NCBI GenBank assembly: GCA_964036045.1 | Contig: OZ038398.1 | Span: 29,194,309 to 29,258,308 of the forward strand | Length of the DNA: 64,000 nucleotides | Direction: 5' to 3' | DNA from: Eutreptiella sp. 'Long Island Sound 2002' | Lineage: Eukaryota; Euglenozoa; Euglenophyceae; Eutreptiales; Eutreptiaceae | Shown here: positions 11,543 to 21,485 of the stretch, piece by piece | Layout of the letters: every line of letters begins with the position of its first letter | Numbering within the stretch: position 1 is the first letter of the stretch | Notes under the pieces: generated by a model | What the model saw: the letters and a program-made list of their open reading frames with translations, nothing else | The model's database searches: none | What the model was told of the DNA's origin: nothing | Made by a program: the position numbers and the translations under genes

Positions 11543-13495
11543 TATACCAAGGTAGCCAAAGATATGGCGTTTCTACATATTGACAATTGCTTTCTTTCCA
11601 AAATCCCTTGGACCCAATCATTTTTGAGAAATAAAATAATGTGACGGTTGTTTGAATGGGGTATTTCCAAACAACTTTGGAAATGACCCGTGCTCACCCA
11701 ATGCAATGGTGCACTAGAAAAGCAATCCAGCATAGGTGTGAGGGGTTTCTAATGAATCAAAGCAAGGTTTTTGGAGGGTCAACGCATCTGGGGCTTAAAT
11801 GGCTCTAAGCGGCCCAAATTTAAGCCACCGGGAAGCGAGGGTGCAAGCCATGGGCTGGCCCCCATTGGGGACATGAAACAGGGGGCGGACTTTTTGCCCC
11901 CCCCCCCCCCCCTAGGGGAAAAACCAAACCCACACACCCTATGCCACATCCTCGCCTTTCGCTCTGCAGGTACAGACAGGGTCAGAGCTCCCGAAGGAGC
12001 GCGGGGCAATTCTGGCGGTCAGAGGTAGCACAGGTCTTGCCCTCCTTTGCTCCCTCGCCTATGACCCCCCCCCCTGCCGCAAGGCCCCCCCGCCCCCACT
12101 CCCAACAGGAGGGGTTAAGGACGTTGGCACCCTCTGAGCCTGCACATGGTGGTGGCTGTGGAGGGCTCGCAGCGAGACCGCTATGAGTATCCCTGTACCA
12201 GCATGCTTAGGGAACCTCCTTGTGTGCAGACGCCCCCCCCTACCTCAACGCGACCACCCGCGCCTGCACAGCCCTGTGCACTCCAGTGCAGTTGTGGGTG
12301 ACCCCTAGAGGCCAGACGGCCGCCAGCTGACCCCTGCCCCCTCCCCCACCCCCACCCTTGGAGGGGCCATTCAGGTGGTGTGCCCTCGCGGCCCCCCTGT
12401 CTACACGGGCTGTAGCGTCGCATCCGGGACATCCCCGGCAGGTCCCATGGGCAGGGAAGCGCTCAGCGCGCCCTGGGACCCCTCCAATTGCCGCGGTGGC
12501 ACGCACAGGCCATGGGACGCTGGCCCCTGCCATCAGGAAACACCACCTGTGCCGTGTGGCAATCAAGGAGTGTGGGGCCTCCCCAGTCGGACCTCAAGCC
12601 CCACCCGCCCCCGTGCCCCGGCAGTCGTGGGGCGGCCAGGCAGTATGTCTCTGTGACCTGGAGGCTGTGCTGCCCTGGCCCATATCTCCCCTGGTGGGCT
12701 CAGTGTCAGGCTCCCCTAGCCTCCCCACCAGGGCCCGGAGCACCGGGCTTACACACTCCCCACGGCTCCCCTCCAACCGTCATGTCCAACTGACAGCGCG
12801 TACATCTGCACCAGCACGCGCTGACTGTGGGCTGGGCCAGGCGCAGTTTCACTGTGTGACCCGACGTGCCTGCAGTACGCCCCTGTCCCCTGAGAGCGCC
12901 CGCCCACACACACCTGCACCATGACAGCATCTCCCGCTCACCTACGCTGCGGTGTGGTCCATGGGGGCTGTCCTAGTCCGCTCGGCCATGGAACCAGACA
13001 GCCAGGATCTGGGACTAGTGCCGAGCAGGGAAGGACGCACTGGCCTGCAATCCCTGCCTGTGTGAGGCCCTATCCCAACCCAACCCAACACCCCCACTCC
13101 CCAAAAGAGGCCAAGTGACAACAAGGGGTTCTTCAAAAAGTTCAAAAGGGGAGGGTCCTAACCACCCATCAATGGCCCCATCAAAGGACCACTAAATCTG
13201 TCAAAAATGCCACAAAACCATGTGTACTCTTGTTTTCCAAAACATAGGCAAACTGCAGCGAATCTTGGTGAAAAGCAAACCCTGCATATGCACCCCATTG
13301 TGGGCTCCTAATTCCCTTTCCAATCCAGCAAAAGAAAACATGACATATGCGTACAAACATCTATGGGGTGTCTAAGGAAAATAACTCTTCTAGATCGCAC
13401 ACTTTTGCAACACCAGCAACTTTGCCCCCCCCATATTGCACATACTCCCTAGCCTACCCCCCTCAAAAAAGTGTTGTCCAGTTTTAGGGGATAGA
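11543..13495. other. No gene recognised; GC-rich island 12.0-13.1 kb
   Basis: 11543-12000 is mixed sequence with a 14-C run near 11900. 12000-13100 is clearly more GC-rich than its surroundings, and long ORFs appear on both strands (for example 12358-12924, plus, 188 codons), as expected in GC-rich DNA by chance. The predicted peptides are proline/arginine/cysteine-rich with no domain. The stretch could be CpG-rich exonic DNA or a separate insertion. No splice model was found. Confidence 0.3.
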
Positions 13496-13499
13496 GGCC

Positions 13500-13680
13500 T
13501 CAGAATAAAAAAATCCATTGGGGGATTGTCTTTTTGGGCAAAATAATGATTTTACAAGGGGTTGGACATCCAATATCATGCCTTGGGGTATGCTACGCGA
13601 ATGACCCCAAAAAAGGGGGGTATACGACGCCCGCGCCTGCGCTTGATCTAACAACCTCTCTTCGAGGTGATTTTCCAACA
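13500..13680 (+). repeat. Dispersed repeat family A, copy 2
   Basis: This copy begins at the 'AAAAAAATCCATTGGGGGAT' phrase and contains ATAATGATTTTACAAGGGGTT, GGGGTATGCTACGCGAATGA and the GATCTAACAACCTCTCTTCG hairpin end. The poly-C/poly-G half seen in copies 1 and 3 is missing. Its 3' end abuts hAT debris at 13681. Confidence 0.65.
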
Positions 13681-13689
13681 GCTACAAAA

Positions 13690-14106
13690 GTGGGAAAACC
13701 CAGAACCAAACACAAAGAAATGCATCTCCTGACACCCTGCAAAAACAGGTGCAGGTGCAGGTTGCAGTGCAGCTTTGCGGGCATGTGTTCGAGGCTGGCT
13801 GGCATAGGAACCATCGGGTTGTTTCTTGCTCTTACCCAAAACATGGTCCTTCAAGATGGCACCCTTTGATGACAGCCAAACTGCACATAAAGTACAGTAC
13901 AATTTCCCATTTTGACCTTCACCCTGGGTGTCTGTAAAACATAGGTACTGCCCGATGCCTCCTCCAATTGCCCACTGCAAACAGTCTGTAATACTCCTGG
14001 TTGTCTCCTGGTTCCTCTTGGGTTGTGTTGTCCCCTCCTCAGTAGGTTCAACAGTAGACATCAGAAGACAAAGTGAAGAAAACAATGATCTGTCAAAGCA
14101 CAGCAC
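13690..14106 (-). pseudogene. hAT-like transposase N-terminal zinc-finger fragment
   Basis: An ATG at 14106 opens an ORF whose middle carries KLYCTLCAVWLSSKG and then LKDHVLGKSKK. The CxxC...DHV.G.(S/K)K layout is that of the BED/C2H2-like fingers at the start of hAT-type transposases. The last ligand positions are not canonical, which suggests decay or a variant finger. The frame runs out into repeat family A at its 3' end. It may be the front of the element whose tail is at 10.4-10.5 kb, but the middle is not readable between them. Confidence 0.45.
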
Positions 14107-14164
14107 AGCAAAAAAAAGGGGGGAAACTGGTTGGACTCTGTGTCCCTGTCTCTGCCTGGGTTGC

Positions 14165-14250
14165 CACAGATTGCCAATCCCAGGAATTGAACCACAAACG
14201 TCTCAATCACAGATGCACCATTTAACCACTCGAGTACTGGCCCCCTCTGA
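14165..14250 (-). repeat. tRNA-derived relic (SINE-like)
   Basis: On the minus strand an A-box-like TACTCGAGTGG is followed about 43 nt later by a B-box-like GGTTCAATTCC, the spacing of a tRNA internal promoter. The T-stem and acceptor pairing are too poor for a working tRNA. This is therefore more likely a SINE head or a dead tRNA copy. No anticodon assignment is made. Confidence 0.4.
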
Positions 14251-15100
14251 CAATTGACTGCTCAGGGATGGGATTGATATTTTGGTCCAATATTTTCCCC
14301 AAAAAGTCCCAACCCAATTTTCAATGCCGCGGCATGCTTCAACTGTTGGTGCTTGCAAATGGGGGGGTTCCAAATGTAGCGTTGCATGTTTATCCCCGAT
14401 GAGAACACTTATGTAGGCAAATCAGTATTAATCACCATCTTGGAACGTGCTCAGGCTAGCAAAGAGCTTGTCACTCGTCTCTCCACCAAGGACACCAGGC
14501 CTCATGGGAGAGGTTGGATGCACAGCTGCTGTCAAAGCTTGCTGTGTTGTCAATGCTTGCCCATTTATGGTTCAAGAAAAGGGGACCAATGGCTCCTGTA
14601 CACATAACTTTACCAACCACACAATTTAAACGAAATTCAAACTCACTCCTGACCCAGCTATACCCATACACTGAAAGTGGAATTCAAACTGAAATCAAAA
14701 AGGAAGGCACGCCAATTACGGCAAAATATGGAAAACCAAAACGATTCTGAACCAGTGAGGAGAGGAGACATCATGGCACAACGAGGATTCCTTTTTCTGA
14801 GCCCAGGCAAAAAGAGCACCAAGCACTAGAAACAAAACTGGCAGCCCTATGCAGGACCTATGGTGAGGTGGAGGGCTACTGCCCCTCATAGCCCCTCATG
14901 CTCACCCCTAAATCGCACCTCAAGCCTCCCCATACCTCTGGAATCAAAGAATTTGTCACAGCGATACGTCGCAGTCTCTTTCATTACTTCTTCCATGGTG
15001 TAGACAGCAATGTACCGCCCTGTGTTGAGATTACGTGGATGCTAGTGAGGATAGCTGGCTGGTGTTCTGGGCACCACAAGCTGACAACTAGTTAGCAACA
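14251..15100. other. No gene recognised
   Basis: Only short ORFs are present. The + ORF at 14386-14607 starts with a plausible coding stretch (NTYVGKSVLITILERAQASK), then loses character. One copy of the CGGCATGCTTCAA motif lies at 14326. Confidence 0.3.
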
Positions 15101-15680
15101 GCGTGGCATTGACGGTGTGGTTCAGGTTGTTCAGGGTTGCCGCCGGTGACGGTTGCTGAGGGTTGGAGAATTCTGTTGAGGAGTTCCGGGAATTGTTGCC
15201 ATGAGGATTAAGGAGCGCTGTTGCACTGTTCAGGCTTGTTGAGGTTCACTGACCTTGGTACGGCTTGTTTGGGGTGTTGATGGCTGTTATTGAAAGATGT
15301 CAAGGATTGATGAAAGCCGCACATTTTTCTGCGACTATTGCAGTTCAATGAGGCTTCTTCTGTCTTGCTATGGGTTGCTGAAGGCTGTTGAGGATTGCTG
15401 AGTTTGTTGGGGCCATGGATTGCTGCACAGGTTGTTCAAGGTTGTTGCACACCAAGAAGTGTCGTTGAGTGCGTGCCGAGGCTGGTGAGTGGTGTTGCAT
15501 CAGTAAGCATTACTGTTACAAGTTGAGGGGAATTCAGGGCTGTCGACGATAGAATAGCCTTGATGAGGGGGTGTTGCACCACAGAGATTGTTCGATATTT
15601 GAGGGAAATTGCACGTATGGGGGGTTGTTCCATGTTGTTCAGGGGTTTTAAAGGTTCTTGCACAGCGCTTCATGGGGTGG
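15100..15680 (+). repeat. G/T-skewed degenerate repeat tract
   Basis: The + strand is strongly enriched in G and T and built from drifting GTTGAGG / GTTGTTCAGG / GCTGAGG phrases (for example 'GGTTGTTCAGGGTTG', 'GTTGAGGATTGCTGAG'). It reads like an old minisatellite that lost its phase. No ORF on either strand is credible. Confidence 0.5.
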
Positions 15681-17372
15681 TGATGGACGTTCTCTGCACC
15701 TTCCGTGGATCCCGCACTTCATCCCCAACCAAGCAGTATGCATGGGGGTGAAGCGCAGGACCCATGGCACCTCTACGCAGAAGCAAGCAGCATGCATGAG
15801 TGCGAAGTGCAGGATCCATGGCATCCCCTTGTTTCTTTCAACTCAGCTGGCTGATGGGCTGGCTGGCTCATGCAGGCATGATTTGAGCACCCAGACCCTC
15901 AGCCCACACCCACGCAATTTCACGCATCTTGCTGCTTGGCCGCAAAGCAGGCCGTATTCCATGAAAAGCAACTACAACCACCGTTGGTGTCTACACAGCA
16001 GCATGCACCTGTGTTGAGGGGCTTCTGAGGGGCTCATTCCCAGTGTCTGTGCAAATCCTGTGTGCCTGCACTTGCACACAGTATCCCCATACCAGGACCT
16101 CTCCCCCTTCAAAAGGGGCTCAATACAAAACCGAGCGCTGAGACAGAGCTGTTCAGGCATTGGAGTATCTGGTGATGAGGGGCACCTTACAATGGAGGTG
16201 GGCTGTCGGTGATTGCAAGAACGTGTGAATGCCGAAATTGTCGAAAGTCGATAATATGGACTATGAATAGGACGAATGTGGACCCCCCGCTCCCTGGTTT
16301 TCCCGAGATGTTGCCGAGTCTTGATGTTGGGAAACGCTCACGGAGATTGAGGAAAGGCGATTCAAGGTCAGAGATGCCATACAGATTATCGCAATCGGGT
16401 TCCAGCTGTCCAAAGAGGCTTTTGTTACCACAATCTCACAATTAACAGAGTAGTTGGGGCTGAACTTCGGGACGAAGGTTTTGATTCGCAGCCAATGATT
16501 CTGCATATGAGGGCAATGCATTGCACATAGGGTGCACGCAAAATGGTTTCACCTCAACACATGCACCAAAAAAAACAAAAAAAAACATTCCAAATGCAAG
16601 AAATCCACTTAGGCCGCCCACAACACCGGTGTTTTGGTACAGTTGCCGATCCCTGGTCAGGCCAGCACCCAGGGGAAGCCCAAGTTGAGCCAGTGGCGCA
16701 TGAGAGGAGGGTCGTGAAAGGAAAAGAGACACGGCTGCGAGCGTCAAAGACAAGCAGTAGCCCTGGCAGGGGCAGGCAGGGCAGGGAAAGTGGGAGGGAG
16801 GAGAGCTGCATCACAGTGTCAAAACTTTGGGGGGTGCGGGAAGGGCACATGCAGGGGCATGGCAGCATGAAGCATGAAACAAAACGCTGCCTTCCACAAA
16901 AATGAATGGACTTCCAACCCAAAAGCAAACAACAGGTAACCTCCCAGTACCTTCAGTAGCCTTTGCACACAGACTGCCACGACCCTTCTCCCACAACAAC
17001 AGGTCCCCAACCTTCTACACCAGCAACAACCCCAAAATGTAAAGAAACCTCACCAACCACTTTAGCAAGTGGCATGCAAAATCTGGGTCAAAAATCTGCA
17101 ACATGCTGAATGGTTCGGCGTCGGCCCGAACTTAGTGGAAGATACCTTGTCACATGGCAACCCCAGAGTTTCAGCCCAACAATTCAACAGTGGCGGCAAT
17201 AATTAGGCGGCCCTAACTGCCCACCCAATTTTGTGACACGTGTCATAAAAACCTGGCCCCTCCACATAGCACTCCCATGTGTGTTCATGCATTCATTCGG
17301 GAGGAGAAAGTGAGGATTGCTTGCACCAGCTGCTATCTGCCGTTGTATCTACAACATTTGACACCCATGTTG
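15681..17372. other. No gene recognised
   Basis: A two-copy imperfect tandem of ~57 bp lies at about 15728-15840 ('AAGCAG.ATGCATG', then 'GAAG.GCAGGA.CCATGGCA'). The rest (16.0-17.3 kb) has short ORFs only, including proline/serine- and basic-rich peptides without domains. Confidence 0.35.
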
Positions 17373-17379
17373 ACACCCT

Positions 17380-17720
17380 TTGACCACCGAAGTTGACCCC
17401 CCAGGTAGACACGCGTGGACACACATTGACCACCGAAGTGGATGCCCAGGTAGACACACGTGGACACCGACGTTGGACACCACTATAGAGAACCGACCGG
17501 GGGGAAATGAGGATTGCCGATACCACCCGCTATCTCCTGCTGCATTGTCGAATGCATGTCCTGCAACCTTGTCTCTGTACATGCAAGTTTTCTGGTTGTT
17601 TTAGTTGCCTTTTTATGCCAAGATGTTGTACATGCAAGCTTTTCGGCTCTTTTAACCGCCTTTTCATGCCAAGTTATTATACATGCAAGTTTTTGGTACC
17701 CTTAGCCGCCTTTCAATGCT
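17380..17720 (+). repeat. Two short tandem arrays (46-bp x2; 51-bp x3)
   Basis: TTGACCACCGAAGT starts at 17380 and 17426, giving a 46-bp duplication with 'CCAGGTAGACAC.CGTGGACA'. TACATGCAAG starts at 17578, 17629 and 17680, giving a 51-bp unit repeated three times. In the + frame the 51-bp unit encodes a 17-residue repeat of the type (Y/C)TCKF...F..LFMP. There is no evidence it is translated. Confidence 0.75.
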
Positions 17721-18497
17721 CTCTTTCCCTCCCTTCCTCTTTCCATAATGGCGCAGCCTTTACACACGATGTGCTAGGTCTTGTAAGGGGGCATGGGGCC
17801 TCTGCCGCTTGCCCGCAGATTTACACACTGGGGGCCCGGCGTCCATCAAAGGCAACCCACCACAGCCGGCAGTCCAAAGCCCCTATGGCATTGCAAGGGC
17901 TACCTGGTTTGCCGGCTCAGGCGCCCAAAGCTAGGACGCCACCCTCACCGTCAAACCAAAGAGGATATTCATTTTGAGGTGTCTGTGAGTTATGTGTTGC
18001 TTTTGGGTGATTTGCGCTTCTACTTTATTATTTGAGTGTTTGAATATTTATGTCGCTTTTTGATTGGATATTGTCCCATCGGCTATGGTGGTACACTGTA
18101 CATTGACCAAGAACAACAAGGCAAACACGGTGAGGGAACCACAAAATCATTCCAAACGTGCACGCAGTAGTGACAAGACCACTACTCTGTAGTGTTATGG
18201 TTGCTGCTCTCGCGAAGTGCATTGATTTGATGCACTCTTCTTTACCATGATTGTGGCTTCGCCCCGAGGCTAGTGACCATGGGAGGACCAGCTAGAGGGT
18301 AAGTTGAGATATGTGCCCGTGGGGTTAGGCAAAATTGCATGCCATGCCCAAAGTCATGAAGTTAGCGGTTGGGGCTTTGTCACAGTGACTTCATGAACGG
18401 GCTCCCCAACTCTGTTTGATCCTTCTTGGACAGCCCGGACATCCCAATCATATATCGCACCAAGTCGCCCCCCCTTACCTTGGGGGTAACTTTTGCT
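17721..18497. other. No gene recognised
   Basis: A mixed spacer. ORFs overlap on both strands but have no motif. The first of two 113-bp direct repeats begins at 18498. Confidence 0.3.
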
Positions 18498-18779
18498 GGC
18501 CCTGCTCTGCCCTGCACCCTGACCCTGTACCCTGAACCCTGAACCCTGCAACCCCGAGAATCAACACTCTCATCGCTGAAACACTTCACTGACCGGTATT
18601 TGCTTCTGGGGTCATGCCCATGATGTGAGCAGTACATATGCTCGCGCCTGCCGCGTGGCGCCAGAGTAGACAGGGGCCTCTGGTGAGGCCCAGGCAGGTT
18701 AAAAATACATCAAGCGTGGTGGGAGAGAAAGAGGGGAGGTGAGTAGCATCATACCTCAAGCAACGTTGTCACTGTCCCT

Positions 18780-18787
18780 GTCACAAT
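18780..18787. repeat. Target-site duplication, left (GTCACAAT)
   Basis: Eight bases identical to 19225-19232. An 8-bp duplication is the hAT signature. Confidence 0.85.
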
Positions 18788-19224
18788 CAGGGGTTGCCAT
18801 AATAAAATAAAATAAAAACTCGGAGTGTCCAATACGCCCTATGATGGCGGCCGGTGGGTAACTGATGGCGGTTGGTGTGTAACCGATGGCGGTTGGTGTG
18901 TAACCGATGGCGGTTGGTGTGTAACCGATGGCGGTTGGTGGGTAACCGATGGCGGTTGGTGGGTAACCGATGGCGGTTGGTGTGTAACCGATGGCGGTTG
19001 GTGTGTAACCGATGGCGGTTGGTGGGTAACCAATGGCGGTTGGTGTGTAACCGATGGCGGTTGGTGGGCAATTGATGGCGGTTGGTGTGTAACTGATGGC
19101 GGTTGGTGTGTAACCGATGGCGGTTGGTGGGTAACCAATGGCGGTTGGTGGGTAGCCACCAAACATCAGAGAGTGGCTGCCTTAGTTAAAAAAAAAAGGC
19201 TGAGCGTCCTTATGGCAACCCCTG
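18788..19224. mobile_element. Non-autonomous hAT element (MITE) carrying a minisatellite
   Basis: The element is 437 bp and begins CAGGGGTTGCCATAA (18788-18802). It ends with the exact reverse complement TTATGGCAACCCCTG (19210-19224). The 15-bp perfect terminal inverted repeat starts with CAGGGG, typical of hAT elements, and is bounded by perfect 8-bp duplications GTCACAAT. There is no transposase. Most of the inside is a 15-copy 21-bp minisatellite. It must have been moved by a transposase supplied elsewhere. Confidence 0.88.
18843..19157 (+). repeat. 21-bp minisatellite, 15 copies
   Basis: The unit is GATGGCGGTTGGTGTGTAACC with GTGTGT/GTGGGT and AACC/AACT/AGCC variants. The span is exactly 315 bp, or 15 units. 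The period is a multiple of three and lacks stops, so several frames on both strands stay open. These ORFs (for example a seven-residue PPTAIGY repeat on the minus strand) are a by-product. The GTGGGT and GTGTGT variants are interspersed, suggesting block duplications. Confidence 0.93.
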
Positions 19225-19232
19225 GTCACAAT
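19225..19232. repeat. Target-site duplication, right (GTCACAAT)
   Basis: Identical to 18780-18787. Confidence 0.85.
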
Positions 19233-19499
19233 TGCCGTCACTGTTACTGCTACTGTCACTACCCACCCCCCCTTCAGCAAAAAAAAAAGGTTGCTATGCG
19301 CAACTTGTGTTTTGATGGCCCTGCTCTGCCCTGCACCCTGACCCTGTACCCTGCACCCTGAACCCTGCAACCCTGAGAATCAACACTCTCATCGCTGAAA
19401 CACTTCACTGACCGGTATTTGCATCTGGGAAAAAACTTTGTATGCTCTCTGTGGCATCTGCCTTCAGGTTAGCTATCTTAGGTTAGCCAAACCGTAGCC

Positions 19500-20315
19500 C
19501 TAGTGCACCTTCATCGCGCCCGCGCGCCTGAACTCATCGAGGGCACGCGCCACCGAAGAGCCCCCCGCGGGCAAATGGAGGAGATGCAGGTCCAGGTACC
19601 CCAATGGCCATCCCCAACAGACGCCCGGCAGCTGCAGCCAACGTCCACCGCGCCAGGCGCCCCACAGCGTCTGAGATCCCACCAAAAAGCAATCAGAAGC
19701 GCACAAAAAAACTAGAAAACACAGGCCGTAATGGCGCAAACATCGAAGCGACCCGCCACACCAGAGCAGGCCGGCCCTAGATCCACAGGTACGGGTGGGC
19801 CTACCCGCCCTCGCGTGGTGATGGGTGCTGAGGGAGAGGAAGATTGGGCCTTCCTCTAGCAGCAGGCGCCATCGATGCCGGCAGTGATGCTTCTGCCCCG
19901 GCACCTTCACATCAGGGCTGCCGCGGGTCGTGAGACCCTCGTGCGGAGCTGTGCGGAGGCGGCCGGCAATGTCAAAAGTGGCGTCACGCAGCACCGCAGG
20001 TGCCTCCCCTTCCGGGAACGGCACTGAAAAGACCAGACGGGCTGCTCCCCCCAGGTACACGCGCCGCACTGCGCGGCCGGCGACGCGGTGGGCACACACC
20101 GCACTGAAGTGCGCCTGGGCGCAGGCCGCGCGGCGTTCCGCCGCTTGCACGGAGCGGCGGTGTGGGCGGCCGCCGCGCCGACCTCGCACCCGCTTACGCC
20201 TTCGCGACCGGGTCATAGCGCCAAAAGAAACGGACTTCAGTGGCAAAGAAACAAGGGCATCAATGCAAAAACCCAAACCACTCGAGGTTCGCGCAGACCA
20301 CTTTAGGTTTCGCCT
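19500..20315 (-). other. Long minus-strand ORF of unknown status
   Basis: Read from 20399 down to 19500, a 299-codon frame stays open. It contains a basic stretch (RSRRRKRVRGRRGGRPHRRS) and two hydrophobic segments. The + strand is also open for 143 codons (19930-20361) and local GC is high, so openness is weak evidence. The sequence lies directly downstream of the RNase H relic and could be the remaining 3' part of that retroelement. No domain was recognised. Confidence 0.25.
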
Positions 20316-20935
20316 TAATGGCGCCAGTGCCCCGGCTGCCAGGTGTATGAGCCACACATAACGGACTGTTGCCTGTCTCTGTCCGCTATGCTGCCCCATG
20401 GCGCAGTGCGCGCGCGGCTCAGAAACACCGCCTCCCTGGCCCTGGCTTGCACAACAATTTGTCTGGCTGATTGGCCACTAAACCAGCGGGAGACCGGGTC
20501 TGCCGGATTGAGCTAGGAGGGCACATAATGTAACTGCAGTCCCCCCCCCCCCTGCCAGCGCAGCCTTTGTGCCAGGCGCCTTATGATGCGTTGTTGTTCC
20601 GGCAGGGCTATGTTGGCCCTACCCCAGAGTGAAGTGCTTAAGGCACCCGTGTTGTCTACAAACAAATTTGCTGGCCCTTGTGCCCTCTCGAGCCCTGCAA
20701 GCACTCCCCAGAGTTCTGCTGATTGCTGTGAGGTCACCCAGCGCGGGCAGCGCCGGATCCAGGGCCCTGCTTGGTTCCAGATACCCACCCAGTGCCAGCC
20801 CCGGCCCTTGCGCAGCGTCCACAAACAGGCCGCATTAAGGGAAAACGCCTTTTTGGGCCTGTTCGTGTACCCTACCTCAAGGGGTTGAACTATTTGTTTA
20901 GCCCCTTGTAAAATCATTATTTTGTCCATAAACAC
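20316..20935 (-). pseudogene. Retroelement RNase H relic
   Basis: From 20935 the frame shows RNase H features: an AELWGVLAGLERAQ helix, then NLFVDNTGAL (the DN(T) strand of retroelement RNase H), then LHYVPS at the end of the ORF. After an in-frame TAG (20513-20515) the same frame continues LNPADPVSRW, the sequence that normally follows 'YVPS' in LTR-type and DIRS-type retroelements. The first catalytic Asp region is weak (CLWTLRKGRGWHW). The upstream part of this ORF is built from repeat family A. The class (Ty3-like or DIRS-like) is undecided. Confidence 0.65.
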
Positions 20936-20939
20936 ATCA

Positions 20940-21215
20940 CCAATGAGTTTTTGGTCCCCACTTGAAAACCACTTTTTGGGGGGGGGCTGGGGGGCCGGGG
21001 GGGGGGGGGGTCAAAAATGTCGAAAATGCAACTCCCCCTTTTTGGGGTAAAAAATCATGAATCTTTACAGCCTATTCGGCGTGAAAACGGCTAAGTCCCC
21101 ACCGGCAAGGGTCCATAAGGGGGCCGACCGGGGGTACCCGGAGTTTGGACCCGGGACCCTCGCCATGGGTTAGGGGGTCTGTATACAAGAAAAAAGTTGC
21201 CCAGGACTCAAGTCC
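20940..21215. other. G-rich spacer
   Basis: Contains 'TTTTTGGGGGGGGGG' and a run of about 14 G near 21000. No gene. Confidence 0.4.
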
Positions 21216-21219
21216 AAAT

Positions 21220-21485
21220 CCACACACAGCAACCGCAATATGCAAAGCAGTTTTGACACCCCCACCCTCCCACCCCCCCAATCCGGGGGGGGGGGGGTAT
21301 GGGGTATCGAAATTCAAAAATTCATCCGGGGATCATTTTCTGTCCAAAAACGATGATTTTACAAGGGGTTGGTCATGTGATACCACAACTTGGGGTATGC
21401 TACGCGAACGAACCTCAAAAGGGGGAGGGGGTATACGACGCTTGCGCCGGCGCTTGATCTAACAACCTCTCTTCGAGTGATTTGA
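21220..21485 (+). repeat. Dispersed repeat family A, copy 3
   Basis: A full-length copy like 60-355: 'CACACACAGCAACCGCAATA', the poly-C and poly-G arms, ACGATGATTTTACAAGGGGT, GGGGTATGCTACGCGAACGA, and the CTCTTCGAG hairpin end near 21475. Copies 1 and 3 agree over ~260 bp at roughly 80% by eye. Confidence 0.65.

Larger units (their letters stand above)
18498..19429 (+). repeat. 113-bp direct repeats flanking the hAT MITE
   Basis: Copies at 18498-18610 and 19317-19429 have equal length and only a few differences. They begin GGCCCTGCTCTGCCCTGCAC, pass through a CCCTGAACCCTG-type tract (degenerate telomere-like), and end in ACCGGTATTTGC.TCTGGG. They face the same way, with the hAT MITE and its minisatellite between them. 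Confidence 0.85.

Noticed and set aside
12358-12924. A 188-codon + ORF in the GC-rich island
   Set aside because: Long ORFs occur on both strands here because of base composition. The peptide has no domain and no splice or start context.
14165-14250. A functional tRNA gene
   Set aside because: Box A and B-like sequences are correctly spaced, but the T-stem and acceptor stem do not pair.
18825-19361. Long ORFs on both strands across 18.8-19.4 kb
   Set aside because: They are by-products of the 21-bp minisatellite (7 codons per unit).
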